From positions 1-54,496 of the forward strand of contig JAIRPK010000019.1 of NCBI GenBank assembly GCA_031257015.1: DNA of 54,496 bases, written 5' to 3'. Shown here piece by piece: positions 18,430-26,587 of the stretch; position 1 is the first letter of the stretch, and every line of letters begins with the position of its first letter. Below the pieces are notes generated by a model, which worked only from the letters and a program-made list of their open reading frames with translations, was not told the origin of the DNA and made no database searches. Made by a program: the position numbers and the translations under genes. The stretch comes from Tannerellaceae bacterium. GTDB taxonomy: Bacteria; Bacteroidota; Bacteroidia; Bacteroidales; Tannerellaceae.

Positions 18430-19581
18430 TTACTGTTTGACCGAAAGATAGTTCTTCAGCGGATTCGCATACATTTCCAGCAGTTTCAGCCGGAGGAAAC
18501 TGGTGTCCTTGTCAGGAATAACTATTTTATCCAGTTGAGCGTTCAAGTATGTTTCAAACTGCTTTTTGTCCTTTTGCCCGTAATTGCAGCTGAAGCGATT
18601 GGAGTTGGCCATAAGGTCGCAGGCAACGTAATTACAGGGATACAAGCGGTAATGCCTGTATATTTCCTCGTCGATGATTTGGGCGATTTTCATAAAGAGT
18701 TCGTTTTTGTCCATATTCCTGTCCAGCGCCTGTAATTGCGAGTTAACCGGCGAGCAGATGGTGAAATGCACTCGGCCTTTGTTGCCGAGAATGCCGGTTT
18801 CCATGCTGAGCAGGTCGTCGCGCTTGCTTTTGAGGAAGTCCGGGCAGTCGCGCTTTTGTTGAAATTCTTTGGCTTTGAGGAAATCGCATGGGTCGAACTC
18901 GTAAGAGATGGCGACTGGGACGATGTTGAGTTCCATAAGATTGGTAACGATGTCTTTTTCGCCGCCCATATTGAGCATTTTCAGTATGCTGCTTTGTGTT
19001 TTGTCATCCGAGTCTTTGGCTCTCCCTTCGCGTTGGGCAATCCAAACGGATTCGGCGGTTTCTTTTATGGTATAATGAATGTAGGACGACAGTTTCATGC
19101 TTGCTTCCAGCATTTGCCTTCCGGAGATGCTTCGCTTGACGATGAAGCTGTTGTTGAGCTTGACGAGAGTTTCTATCCACGGGCTGATAAGCAGGTTATC
19201 GCCTATGGCCACTTGCGTCATTCCGTAGCCAACGTCGTAGAGCATAACGTTAAGGAAGGCGGCGTCGAGAACGATGTCGCGGTGGTTGGAAATGAACGTG
19301 CAGGGGACAAGCCCTTCCGGCAGGCGGCTTCGCCCGGAGATTGTAAGAGAAAAGGTAGTCCTTCCGGCGATGGTCATAACGGCGTCATAAGCCAGAACTG
19401 ACTTGAAGTCGTCTATCGTTTTGATGCTGCGCATCATTTTCGAGAACTCTTCCCAGTCCAGATTGGGGTTTACGTAGCGAAAGGCGTCACGGAAGCTGGC
19501 GTTATTGATAAGCGCTTCGATGGCTTCCGGGGCTTCGGCGTCGTTCAGCGGGCGTATATCGTCGAATTGGGTTGTATCCAT
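18430..19581 (-). CDS. PlsC-like acyltransferase
   Basis: A 383-residue protein of the glycerophospholipid acyltransferase fold. Motif I NHRDIVLD (residues 99-106, the NHx4D catalytic pair) and a later QREGRAKD segment matching motif III (EGxR-type, here EGR) are visible; the central substrate pocket is longer than in simple PlsC. It probably transfers an acyl chain to a lysophospholipid or related lipid at the inner membrane. There is no signal peptide or clear transmembrane helix. It lies 9 bp after ddl in a three-gene operon with a flavodoxin-like protein. Confidence 0.87.
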   Translation of the reverse strand: MDTTQFDDIRPLNDAEAPEAIEALINNASFRDAFRYVNPNLDWEEFSKMMRSIKTIDDFKSVLAYDAVMTIAGRTTFSLTISGRSRLPEGLVPCTFISNHRDIVLDAAFLNVMLYDVGYGMTQVAIGDNLLISPWIETLVKLNNSFIVKRSISGRQMLEASMKLSSYIHYTIKETAESVWIAQREGRAKDSDDKTQSSILKMLNMGGEKDIVTNLMELNIVPVAISYEFDPCDFLKAKEFQQKRDCPDFLKSKRDDLLSMETGILGNKGRVHFTICSPVNSQLQALDRNMDKNELFMKIAQIIDEEIYRHYRLYPCNYVACDLMANSNRFSCNYGQKDKKQFETYLNAQLDKIVIPDKDTSFLRLKLLEMYANPLKNYLSVKQ

Positions 19582-19590
19582 ATTCAGGAG

Positions 19591-20574
19591 TTAATTAAGT
19601 TCATTTTCAATTATATCGGTAAATACATTTTTGATGTCCAGCCCGGCGGCGCGTATCTGCTGCGGGATGAAGCTGGTGGGGGTCATGCCGGGGGTGGTGT
19701 TTACGTCGAGCAGAACCGGCCGGCTGTCGCTGTCGTTGATGATGTAGTCGATTCGGATGAGGCCTTTGGCGCGGAGAATGTCATAAACGGCCGCGGTCGT
19801 TTCGACTATTTCGCCGGCTATGCTGTCGGGGATGCGTGCTGGCGTTATTTCTTCGGATTGCCCGTTGTATTTGGCGTCGAAGTCAAATATTTCATTGTGC
19901 GTGACGACCTCGGTTATGGGGAATACGACTGTTTTTAATTTTGTTTTATAGCATCCGCATGTGACTTCTGTTCCTTTGATGCTTTGTTCGATGAGGACTT
20001 CGGGGCTTTCGGCGAAGGCTTGCTGAAGGGCGGCGGCGAATTGTGCTGCGTCTTTCACTTTGGTTACGCCGAAGCTGCTGCCTCCGGTGTTGGGTTTTAC
20101 GAACAGGGGGAGGCCAATGCGGCGTATCAGGGCGGCGGCGTCAACGGCTTCGTTCTTTTGCAGGCAAACTGAATCGGCGACGTTGATGCCGAACCCGCGC
20201 AGGTAGTTGTTGCAGATGTATTTGTTGAAGGATAGTGCGGAGGCTAGCGTTCCGCTGCATGAATATGGCAGTCCGAGCAAGTCGAAGTAGCCTTGCAGGA
20301 GGCCGTCCTCGCCTGGAGTGCCGTGAATGGTGATGATGGCGAAATCAAAGATGATGGTGTTGCCGCTGCTTGTCTTGAATGAAAAGTTATTCTTGTCTAT
20401 CGGAGCTGTTTCTTCGTCTGAAAGATGGACGAACCAGCCTTTGCGGGTGATGCTGACGGTGTAGGATTTGTATAGCGCAGGGTCTAGAAATGTTTTTATT
20501 CCTGCTGCGCTTTTTAGGGAGACGGCGTGTTCGGATGAGTCTCCTCCGGCGACGATGGCTATTGTCTTTTTCAT
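19591..20574 (-). CDS. ddl: D-alanine--D-alanine ligase
   Basis: A 327-residue ATP-grasp ligase that joins two D-alanines for peptidoglycan precursors. Visible are the N-terminal IAVVAGG-type glycine loop (here IAIVAGGDSSEH), HGTPGEDG, the ATP-grasp loop KPNTGGSSFGV, and the metal-binding DVNTTPGMT near the C-terminus. The length is normal. It is the middle gene of an apparent operon, flanked by 9 bp to the acyltransferase and 42 bp to the flavodoxin-like gene. Confidence 0.96.
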   Translation of the reverse strand: MKKTIAIVAGGDSSEHAVSLKSAAGIKTFLDPALYKSYTVSITRKGWFVHLSDEETAPIDKNNFSFKTSSGNTIIFDFAIITIHGTPGEDGLLQGYFDLLGLPYSCSGTLASALSFNKYICNNYLRGFGINVADSVCLQKNEAVDAAALIRRIGLPLFVKPNTGGSSFGVTKVKDAAQFAAALQQAFAESPEVLIEQSIKGTEVTCGCYKTKLKTVVFPITEVVTHNEIFDFDAKYNGQSEEITPARIPDSIAGEIVETTAAVYDILRAKGLIRIDYIINDSDSRPVLLDVNTTPGMTPTSFIPQQIRAAGLDIKNVFTDIIENELN

Positions 20575-20616
20575 ATAATTATTGTTATCATTCAGTTCTA
20601 ATAAAGCAGTTCTTCT

Positions 20617-21210
20617 TTATTTGTTTACAGCCGCCAGAAGGTCTTTCCCGAAAGCCATACATTCGGGGCGCTTCAGGTTGTCATATTCCGGCATCTTGAA
20701 GCTTTGGAGGGTTTCACGCGAGGCTTCGTCCATCAGGGAGTATGTTATGCGTCCCAGGAATGCTTGGCTGGGAAGGTCTTTTACGTCGCATTGTTTGGCC
20801 AGGCGGCGGTCGATCATTTCGGCTTTTTGCTCTGCTGTGACGGGCTTCATCATGTTGCCGCAGACGACGAACAGGCCGCGGAGCTTGGCTTTCAGCTTGC
20901 TTTTATTTTCGGCGATGTATTTTTGCAGCTCTTCTGATACTTGTCCGCCGCGGATGGCGCCTCCGATTACGATGTTTTCGTAAGGCGCCGGGTCGGGGGT
21001 TTCTCTTACGTCGAAAACTTGGGCTATGCCGCCCATTCCTTCTGAAATCCATAGTGCGGCGTCTCGCGTCGAGCCGCACCATGTTCCGTAAACAATCGCC
21101 CATTTTTTATTCGCTGCCAGAGGATAATATTCCAGAGCTGTGATTTTTCCGCCGGTCGACAGGAGGCCCAGGCCGGCCAGGCTGGAAGAAAGGAATTGTC
21201 GTTTATTCAT
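20617..21210 (-). CDS. Exported flavodoxin-domain protein
   Basis: A 197-residue protein whose N-terminus (MNKRQFLSSSLAGLGLLSTGG) looks like a signal or Tat-like sequence, with only one Arg beside Lys. The rest resembles the Flavodoxin_5 family: AIVYGTWCGSTRDAALWI has the fold of the phosphate-binding loop, though TGNT-type residues are diverged to TWCGST, and ENIVIGGAIRGG is the second cofactor loop. The family includes menaquinone-dependent protoporphyrinogen oxidase HemG, but the exported location argues for another redox role. It is first in the operon with ddl. Confidence 0.8.
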   Translation of the reverse strand: MNKRQFLSSSLAGLGLLSTGGKITALEYYPLAANKKWAIVYGTWCGSTRDAALWISEGMGGIAQVFDVRETPDPAPYENIVIGGAIRGGQVSEELQKYIAENKSKLKAKLRGLFVVCGNMMKPVTAEQKAEMIDRRLAKQCDVKDLPSQAFLGRITYSLMDEASRETLQSFKMPEYDNLKRPECMAFGKDLLAAVNK

Positions 21211-21242
21211 ATTTTTCTACTGTTTAATAAGTGATTATGCAA

Positions 21243-21250
21243 CAAATGTA
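21243..21250 (-). promoter_or_regulatory. -7 promoter element for the flavodoxin-ddl operon
   Basis: The minus strand reads TACATTTG (TAnnTTTG) 32 bp upstream of the start codon, giving a 5' UTR of about 25 nt. The -33 box is not clear. Confidence 0.5.
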
Positions 21251-21369
21251 AGCATTTATATATGAAAGCTTCGTTGGGCGGGGGGGGCATTTGTTTCATT
21301 TTTTATGCCGGTTGCTGTGCGGAGGGGGGTATTTGGGTGTTTTTGGGCGATGGCATGTTTTAACTTTTC

Positions 21370-21501
21370 AAACAGCGGTGTTTGATTAATCAAGCAGCGG
21401 TGCTTAATAATTCAAACAGCGGTGCTTGAAAAATTAAGCAGCGGTGCTTGATTCTTTAAACTCTGTTGCTTGATTTGTTAAGCAGCGGTGTTTGATTCTT
21501 T
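21370..21501. repeat. 22-bp tandem repeat array (H)
   Basis: Six 22-bp units start at 21370, 21392, 21414, 21436, 21458 and 21480. The core AAGCA-GCGG-TGCTT (or AAACA-GCGG-TGTTT) is a hairpin-forming dyad. The first-arm change G to A is matched in some units by a second-arm change C to T. The fifth unit has lost the dyad. It fills the gap between the helicase 3' end and the promoter of the flavodoxin operon; the flanks hold only G-rich sequence. Confidence 0.93.
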
Positions 21502-21568
21502 AAGCGTGTTGTTGGTTGTTTCGGGGAGATGGGGTGGCGAGGCGGGGGATGTTTGTTGCAGGGGGGGG

Positions 21569-23554
21569 TTATTTGTTGCGGAGGCGTTCGGCTGTTTCGC
21601 GGTGTATTTGTGCCATTTTTTCGTTGCCGGTTCGGCTGTATGCTTCGGCGAGGTATTCGTGTGCCGGGGCGTGTTCGGGCTTGATGCTGATGGCTTTGTC
21701 AAAGTCGGCGATGGCTTCTTCGTAATGGTTGAGGGTGAGGTGGCATTTGCCTCGGTTGTACCGGGCTTTGAAGGATAGGGGGCTTTGGCGAATGGCTTCG
21801 TTCAGGGGGGCTTGCGCGGCGTATGTGTCGCCGCTGTCCATGAGTGTGACGCCTTTTCTTATCCATGCTTCTGTCAGCGTGGGGTTGAGGCGCAGGGCTT
21901 TGTCGAAGTTGCGGATGGCTGCGATGGGGTCGTGGGCGACGGTTATACATTCGTTTCCCATAAGATAGTATTCGTAGGCGTATTCTTGCTGTGCTTCTTG
22001 TTGGAGGCGGATTGTTTCGCGGAGCTGCGTGTTTTGTTCTTTGAGTGTGTTTATTTGTTGGAGTTTGAATTTCAGCAGGCGTTTGACGATGGGGCGGTGG
22101 AGTTCGTTGCGTTTGCATACGGCTGTGGTGAAGGCGTCTACGGCTTCGTTGATTTTGCCGCTGTTGAATGCGCTGGCGGCTTTTGCGTAGAGGGCTTCGG
22201 CTTCGCTTTCGTTTAGGGCTTGCTGGATTAGTCTTGTGTTGTTGAAGTTCTTGCTGAAGGTGGTTATTTCATTGCGGACAAAGATGTCGCGTTCGCTTAT
22301 CCGTACTTTTAGCGCAAGTCCGTCGAGGGATGTGCATCGGCTAAGGGCGACGTATGTCTGACCGCCGGCGAAGGCTCCGCCGGTGAGGTCGACGACGACG
22401 CGCTTGAGGGTTAGTCCCTGGCTTTTATGTACGGTGATTGCCCAGGCAAGGCGTATGGGGAGTTGCTTGAATGAGCCGATGATTTCTTCTTCAATGCGCC
22501 GTTCCTTTTCGTTGTATTTGTAGCGGTAGTTATGCCATTGGGTGATTTCTACCAGATGTTCGCTTCCGTTGTCAAGAAGCACGTATATTCCTTCTTCGCA
22601 TATTCTGGATACCATGCCGATGCTGCCGTTAACCCAGCGGCGATTGTGGTCGTTGTCTATAAATATTACTTGGGCCTTTTCCTTGATGGAGAGGTTTAAT
22701 TGTGTCGGCAGGGATGATTCCGGGAAATCGCCTTCAATGGTGCCTTTAAAGATATGTTCTTCGCCGTCGAGTTCCTTCAGTTTGTTTTCGTTTATAAAAT
22801 CGACGTGATTTCGCCGTGTAGCGAGTGTGACGTACATGTCTTCGTTTCGGGGCTGGAAGTCAGGGAAGAAGCGTTGGTTAAGCGTGCGGATTTCTTCCTG
22901 CCGTGCGGTATTGTCACGTATGCGGTCAAGGATGTTAATGAATACGGGGTCAGTCTGCCGGTAATTTTTTTGAAGTTCGATGGAGACCAGGTTGATTTCC
23001 TTGAATACTCTTGCAGAGAAGAAGAACGGATTGGGATAGAAAAGGCCGAGTATGTCTTTCTGGTCGCTGGGGACGACGGGTTCAAGCTGATAAACATCTC
23101 CGACAAAGAGCATTTGTTTTCCGCCGAAAGGCTGGCGCATGTTTTGAGAATATGCACGAAGGATGCGGTCGATTGTGTCAATCATGTCTGCACGCACCAT
23201 GGAGATTTCGTCGATAATAATCAGCTCTACTTCAGAGATTAGTTTGCGATGTGATTTCTTATATTTAAAGAAATCAAATATTCTGGATGGCGAAAGGTCA
23301 GGGTCGTCTGGCGGAATAGGGCGAAATGGAAGCCGGAAGAATGAATGTATGGTCGAACCTTTAGCGTTTATGGCCGCTATTCCTGTCGGGGCGAGCACGA
23401 CGTATTTCTTTTTGGTGTGCTCGCATATGTATTTAAGGAAAGTAGATTTGCCGGTGCCTGCTTTACCGGTGAGAAAGACGGATTGATGGGTGAAGGAGAT
23501 TAGTTGGAGGGCTGACTGAAACTCCTTATTGTCAGTGTCGATATTAATGTCCAA
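21569..23554 (-). CDS. PIF1-like superfamily 1 helicase with C-terminal TPRs
   Basis: A 661-residue DNA helicase. The N-terminal AAA/SF1 part (about 1-430) has Walker A GKAGTGKST, LAPTGIAA (motif Ia), IIIDEISM (motif II), GDVYQLEPV (motif III), and near its end VHKSQGLTLKRVVVD and YVALSRCTSLDGL (motifs V and VI). Unlike PIF1 alone, the last 220 residues form tetratricopeptide-type helices (for example AWIRKGVTLMDSGD, ARYNRGKCHLTLNHYEEAI, ALRLNPTLTEA). The likely role is 5'-3' unwinding of structured DNA. It starts 7 bp after the HU-SPOR gene, so both form an operon. Confidence 0.92.
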   Translation of the reverse strand: MDINIDTDNKEFQSALQLISFTHQSVFLTGKAGTGKSTFLKYICEHTKKKYVVLAPTGIAAINAKGSTIHSFFRLPFRPIPPDDPDLSPSRIFDFFKYKKSHRKLISEVELIIIDEISMVRADMIDTIDRILRAYSQNMRQPFGGKQMLFVGDVYQLEPVVPSDQKDILGLFYPNPFFFSARVFKEINLVSIELQKNYRQTDPVFINILDRIRDNTARQEEIRTLNQRFFPDFQPRNEDMYVTLATRRNHVDFINENKLKELDGEEHIFKGTIEGDFPESSLPTQLNLSIKEKAQVIFIDNDHNRRWVNGSIGMVSRICEEGIYVLLDNGSEHLVEITQWHNYRYKYNEKERRIEEEIIGSFKQLPIRLAWAITVHKSQGLTLKRVVVDLTGGAFAGGQTYVALSRCTSLDGLALKVRISERDIFVRNEITTFSKNFNNTRLIQQALNESEAEALYAKAASAFNSGKINEAVDAFTTAVCKRNELHRPIVKRLLKFKLQQINTLKEQNTQLRETIRLQQEAQQEYAYEYYLMGNECITVAHDPIAAIRNFDKALRLNPTLTEAWIRKGVTLMDSGDTYAAQAPLNEAIRQSPLSFKARYNRGKCHLTLNHYEEAIADFDKAISIKPEHAPAHEYLAEAYSRTGNEKMAQIHRETAERLRNK

Positions 23555-23561
23555 TACACGT

Positions 23562-24623
23562 TTATTTCTTTTGCGTGAACATCCAGGCGTTGGGGAATTT
23601 AACTCTTGTTTGTGCTAAAAAAACTTCGGCACGGCGCTTATCGGTGAATTTATCTGCGTAAATACGTATTTGGGTTCCGGCGGAGAGGATTCCGGCGCGA
23701 GGTCTGGCTCCGGCTTCCACTTTGGAGGAAAGAATCTCGTCAGCCTGCTTGCGGGAGTTTACGCTTGCAATAATAATATAGTAGATTTCGGCTTCTTTGG
23801 ATGCTTCTTTAACGGTTTTAGCAGATTCCGACGCGCCTGTTTTTTTGGCGGCTGTTGTGGAGGAGGGTTTGACGGATGATGTTTTGGGGGCATCGGCTAT
23901 GTATTCGTCTTCATCGTCGGTTAGGATAGCGCCGTATTCTTCCGGCGTAAGATTGTCGTTTTCCGCAAGAATGGATTCGTCATGCTGCGAAGGGGAGGGA
24001 AGAGGAGGCATGACTGGAATGAAGCCTGCTTTATATGAGTCACGGTTTACTTCCTTTACGGGAGTGGAGAGAAGGAAGAAAAGGGCTGCGGCTGCAGCTG
24101 CGGCAGTGACGACGTGCAGAAGCCGACGATTGACGGGGATATAAATCGTATTCGATTTACGCTTCACAGGATCTGCCTGTATGCTGGCTTCCTCCTGCAT
24201 GGTTTCCCAAGTCTTGAGCTGAAAAGATGCCAACCCGTATGATTCGACGCTGAATGTTTCCGGACTCCCGGACTTAAATATTATTTGGCCTTCCGAACCG
24301 AGGCTTAGCGAACCAACAGCTCCGAGAGAGACGCACAAGCCCTTGCGAAGCTCGTCCATGATAGTCATTACGTCTTCTTCCAACAAGCGTCCGGCACGTT
24401 GATAGCTTACGCCGTAGGCTTGCATATAGCGTTCGTGCAAAAGGCCGTCCGTATGCTTCAATTTGGAATTGAATACGACCTCCTTGTGCGTAGGTCTAAA
24501 TAAATGCTCGTCCTGCACATACGCAGAAGGGACGACTTGAAGAACGAAGCCGCCCAAACGAGGAACGATAATGCAATCGTGAACCCTCAATAAATATTCC
24601 AGATGTGTAACTAATCTTAGCAT
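23562..24623 (-). CDS. HU-CCDC81/SPOR domain membrane protein
   Basis: A 353-residue protein with an N-terminal HU/IHF-like domain pair of the CCDC81 type (about 1-135: HLEYLLRVHDCIIVPRLGGFVLQ, then GAVGSLSLGSEGQIIF), an alanine-rich transmembrane helix (168-187), a proline-, acid- and lysine-rich periplasmic linker, and a C-terminal SPOR domain (279-353: YYIIIASVNSRKQADEIL). SPOR domains bind denuded septal peptidoglycan; HU domains bind DNA. The known Bacteroidota family is therefore proposed to tie the nucleoid to the envelope. ATG 24623 is preferred to the in-frame GTG at 24629, which lies in the promoter element. The 27-copy repeat array begins 247 bp upstream. Confidence 0.88.
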   Translation of the reverse strand: MLRLVTHLEYLLRVHDCIIVPRLGGFVLQVVPSAYVQDEHLFRPTHKEVVFNSKLKHTDGLLHERYMQAYGVSYQRAGRLLEEDVMTIMDELRKGLCVSLGAVGSLSLGSEGQIIFKSGSPETFSVESYGLASFQLKTWETMQEEASIQADPVKRKSNTIYIPVNRRLLHVVTAAAAAAALFFLLSTPVKEVNRDSYKAGFIPVMPPLPSPSQHDESILAENDNLTPEEYGAILTDDEDEYIADAPKTSSVKPSSTTAAKKTGASESAKTVKEASKEAEIYYIIIASVNSRKQADEILSSKVEAGARPRAGILSAGTQIRIYADKFTDKRRAEVFLAQTRVKFPNAWMFTQKK

Positions 24624-24628
24624 AGTCA

Positions 24629-24636
24629 CAAAGATA
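24629..24636 (-). promoter_or_regulatory. -7 element directly at the HU-SPOR start codon
   Basis: The minus strand reads TATCTTTG, then five bases, then ATG. With a usual -7 to +1 distance the transcript would start at or within a base or two of the ATG, making it leaderless. No other TAnnTTTG was seen in the near upstream region. Confidence 0.5.
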
Positions 24637-24761
24637 GATATTTTCAGGTTTATCTCCGTTTTTTGCGCTATTATTTATTTGTTGATGCCAATATGCTGCT
24701 CTCGTTTGTCCTGCAAAATCTCACATGAAATTGCCTGCTCTGCACATGTACGAACATGAGT

Positions 24762-24770
24762 TGTGGATAA
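24762..24770 (-). other. Consensus DnaA box
   Basis: The minus strand reads TTATCCACA, the exact DnaA-box consensus, in the gap between the HU-SPOR promoter and the large array. Only a single box was found here, so it is not evidence of an origin. The remaining sequence between 24637 and 24870 shows no gene. Confidence 0.4.
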
Positions 24771-24870
24771 GCAATAGAATTTGATTCTCCGCAAATTCAG
24801 TTTGATTCGCCATGTATAATTTGGAGATATTAGGGTCGCGACTGGTGTTCTGCAAGTCATGGTTAACGCT

Positions 24871-25444
24871 CGGAGCGTTTCACGAGATGTTCGGAGCGTT
24901 TCATGAGACGCTCGGAACGTTTCACGAGACACTCGGAGCGTTTCACGAGACGCTCGGAACGTTTCACGAGACACTCGGAACGTCTCACGAGACGCTCGGA
25001 ACGTTTCACGAGACGCTCGGAACGTTTCACGAGACGCTCGGAACGTTTCACGAGACACTCGGAGCGTTTCACGAGACGCTCGGAGCGTTTCACGAGACGC
25101 TCGGAGCGTTTCACGAGACGCTCGGAACGTTTCACGAGACGCTCGGAACGTTTCACGAGACACTCGGAACGTCTCACGAGACACTCGGAACGTCTCACGA
25201 GACACTCGGAGCGTTTCACGAGACACTCGGAGCGTTTCACGAGACACTCGGAGCGTTTCACGAGACACTCGGAGCGTTTCATGAGACGTTCGGAGCGTTT
25301 CACGAGACACTCGGAGCGTCTCACGAGATGCTCGGAACGTCTCACGAGACACTCGGAGCGTTTCATGAGATGTTCGGAGCGTTTCACGAGACACTCGGAG
25401 CGTTTCATGAGACGTTCAGAGCGTCTCACGAGATGTTCGGAACG
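24871..25444. repeat. 21-bp tandem repeat array (D), 27 copies
   Basis: Twenty-seven full units in exact 21-bp register run from 24871 to 25437, with a partial copy after. The unit begins CGGAGCGTTTCACGAGAC. It contains the dyads GAGCGT...ACGCTC and GTYTC-AC-GAGAC, and the unit junction ACGCTC-G-GAGCGT is another. Only a few positions vary: GAGCG or GAACG, TTTCAC or TCTCAC, ACGCT or ACACT, and CACGAG or CATGAG. Four long open frames on both strands (about 190-240 codons) result from the multiple-of-three period and are repeats of SERFTRH- or HETLGAF-like strings. There is no start context or promoter, so they are not called as genes. The array separates divergent HU-SPOR and murB. Confidence 0.97.
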
Positions 25445-25547
25445 CCATTATATATGTTTGAGGCGTCTTGGCTATTGTATATTTCATCTTACTAACGGAT
25501 ATGTGCAAGTAATAAGCTTAATCAAATTCACTTAATTTCTAATAGCA

Positions 25548-25555
25548 TATCTTTG
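25548..25555 (+). promoter_or_regulatory. -7 promoter element for murB
   Basis: TATCTTTG lies 31 bp before ATG 25586 and matches TAnnTTTG. The -33 box is not evident. Confidence 0.55.
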
Positions 25556-25585
25556 TCCGTCAACATTAATTAATATATAAGAAGA

Positions 25586-26587
25586 ATGCGTATAGAAGAG
25601 AACTTTTCGCTGAGAGAGTATAATACTTTTAAATTGAATGTCAAGGTGCGCTGGTTCATCGAGTATGAGAATGAATCGGATTTGCGGAAGATTCTTTCCG
25701 ATGAATATTTTCACAGTTTGCCTTGCGTGCATATCGGTGGTGGCAGTAATATATTGTTCCTTAATGATTATTATAATGGAATTGTGCTTCACTCGGCTAT
25801 GAGAGGCATTACGGCAACGATGGAGGAGGATAGCTCCGTTTTGCTGCGCGTCGCTGCCGGCGAACGATGGGACGGCGTGGTGGAATTTGCTGTCGGTAAC
25901 GGCTGGTATGGAATTGAGAATCTTTCGGGGATTCCGGGAGAGGCTGGTGGCGCAGCTGTGCAGAATATCGGCGCATATGGAGCTGAGTTTGCCGATGTTC
26001 TGGCGAGCGTGGAATGTTTTGATATTGAGACGGGCGACAAGCTGGTTCTTTCAAAAGACGAATGTGCGTATGGCTATCGCAGCAGTCGGTTTAAGGACGG
26101 AAAGGACAGGTTGATTGTTTCCTCTGCAACATTGAGACTTCAGAGCAGTGGAGAACTGCTTCGTTACGGCGGATTGGGCGACGGCGTGGAGAACATGACG
26201 CTGGGCGACATGCGTAACAGCGTGCTGGAACGGCGGAAGAACAGCTTGCCGGATGTGGAGAAGCTCGGTAATGCGGGATGCTTCTTCGTTAATCCGGTCG
26301 TTGAAGAAGATGTTGCGGCTAAGCTTGCGGGAGAAAACGTGAATATGCCTGTTTATGCCATGCCGGATGGTAAAGTCAAGCTGTCGGCTGCCTGGATGAT
26401 TGAACGTTGCGGGTTTAAGGGCGTGCGCCGTGGTAATGTGGGCATTTCTGACAAGCACGCCCTTGTGGCCGTAAACTTTGGAGGGGCCGACGGAAATGAG
26501 ATTGCGGCTTTAGCAGAGGAAATAAGACAATCGACGATGAGGCGCTTTAACGTCGAGCTTAAAACGGAAGTTGTTTATATCGAATGA
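25586..26587 (+). CDS. murB: UDP-N-acetylenolpyruvoylglucosamine reductase MurB
   Basis: A 333-residue flavoenzyme that reduces UDP-GlcNAc-enolpyruvate to UDP-MurNAc. FAD-binding motifs: HIGGGSNILF (residues 49-58), GIPGEAGGAAVQNIGAYGAE (115-134). The substrate motif YGYRSSRFK marks a type I (E. coli-like) enzyme. The late catalytic Glu is kept in LKTEVVYI. In the catalytic loop GNAGCFFVNP the usual Ser (GSFFKNP in E. coli) is Cys232. The start at 25586 follows AAGAAG. The MBL hydrolase gene overlaps its end by 4 bp. Confidence 0.96.
   Translation: MRIEENFSLREYNTFKLNVKVRWFIEYENESDLRKILSDEYFHSLPCVHIGGGSNILFLNDYYNGIVLHSAMRGITATMEEDSSVLLRVAAGERWDGVVEFAVGNGWYGIENLSGIPGEAGGAAVQNIGAYGAEFADVLASVECFDIETGDKLVLSKDECAYGYRSSRFKDGKDRLIVSSATLRLQSSGELLRYGGLGDGVENMTLGDMRNSVLERRKNSLPDVEKLGNAGCFFVNPVVEEDVAAKLAGENVNMPVYAMPDGKVKLSAAWMIERCGFKGVRRGNVGISDKHALVAVNFGGADGNEIAALAEEIRQSTMRRFNVELKTEVVYIE

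Noticed and set aside
20617..21210. HemG protoporphyrinogen oxidase
   Set aside because: The N-terminal export signal and diverged flavin loop do not fit a cytosolic heme enzyme; left as flavodoxin-domain protein.
24762..24770. Replication origin at the DnaA box
   Set aside because: Only one consensus box was found; no dnaA, dnaN or box cluster is nearby.
24675..25535. Heptad-repeat proteins on both strands across array D
   Set aside because: A stop-free 21-bp unit leaves several frames open at once; there is no promoter, start context or non-repeat domain.
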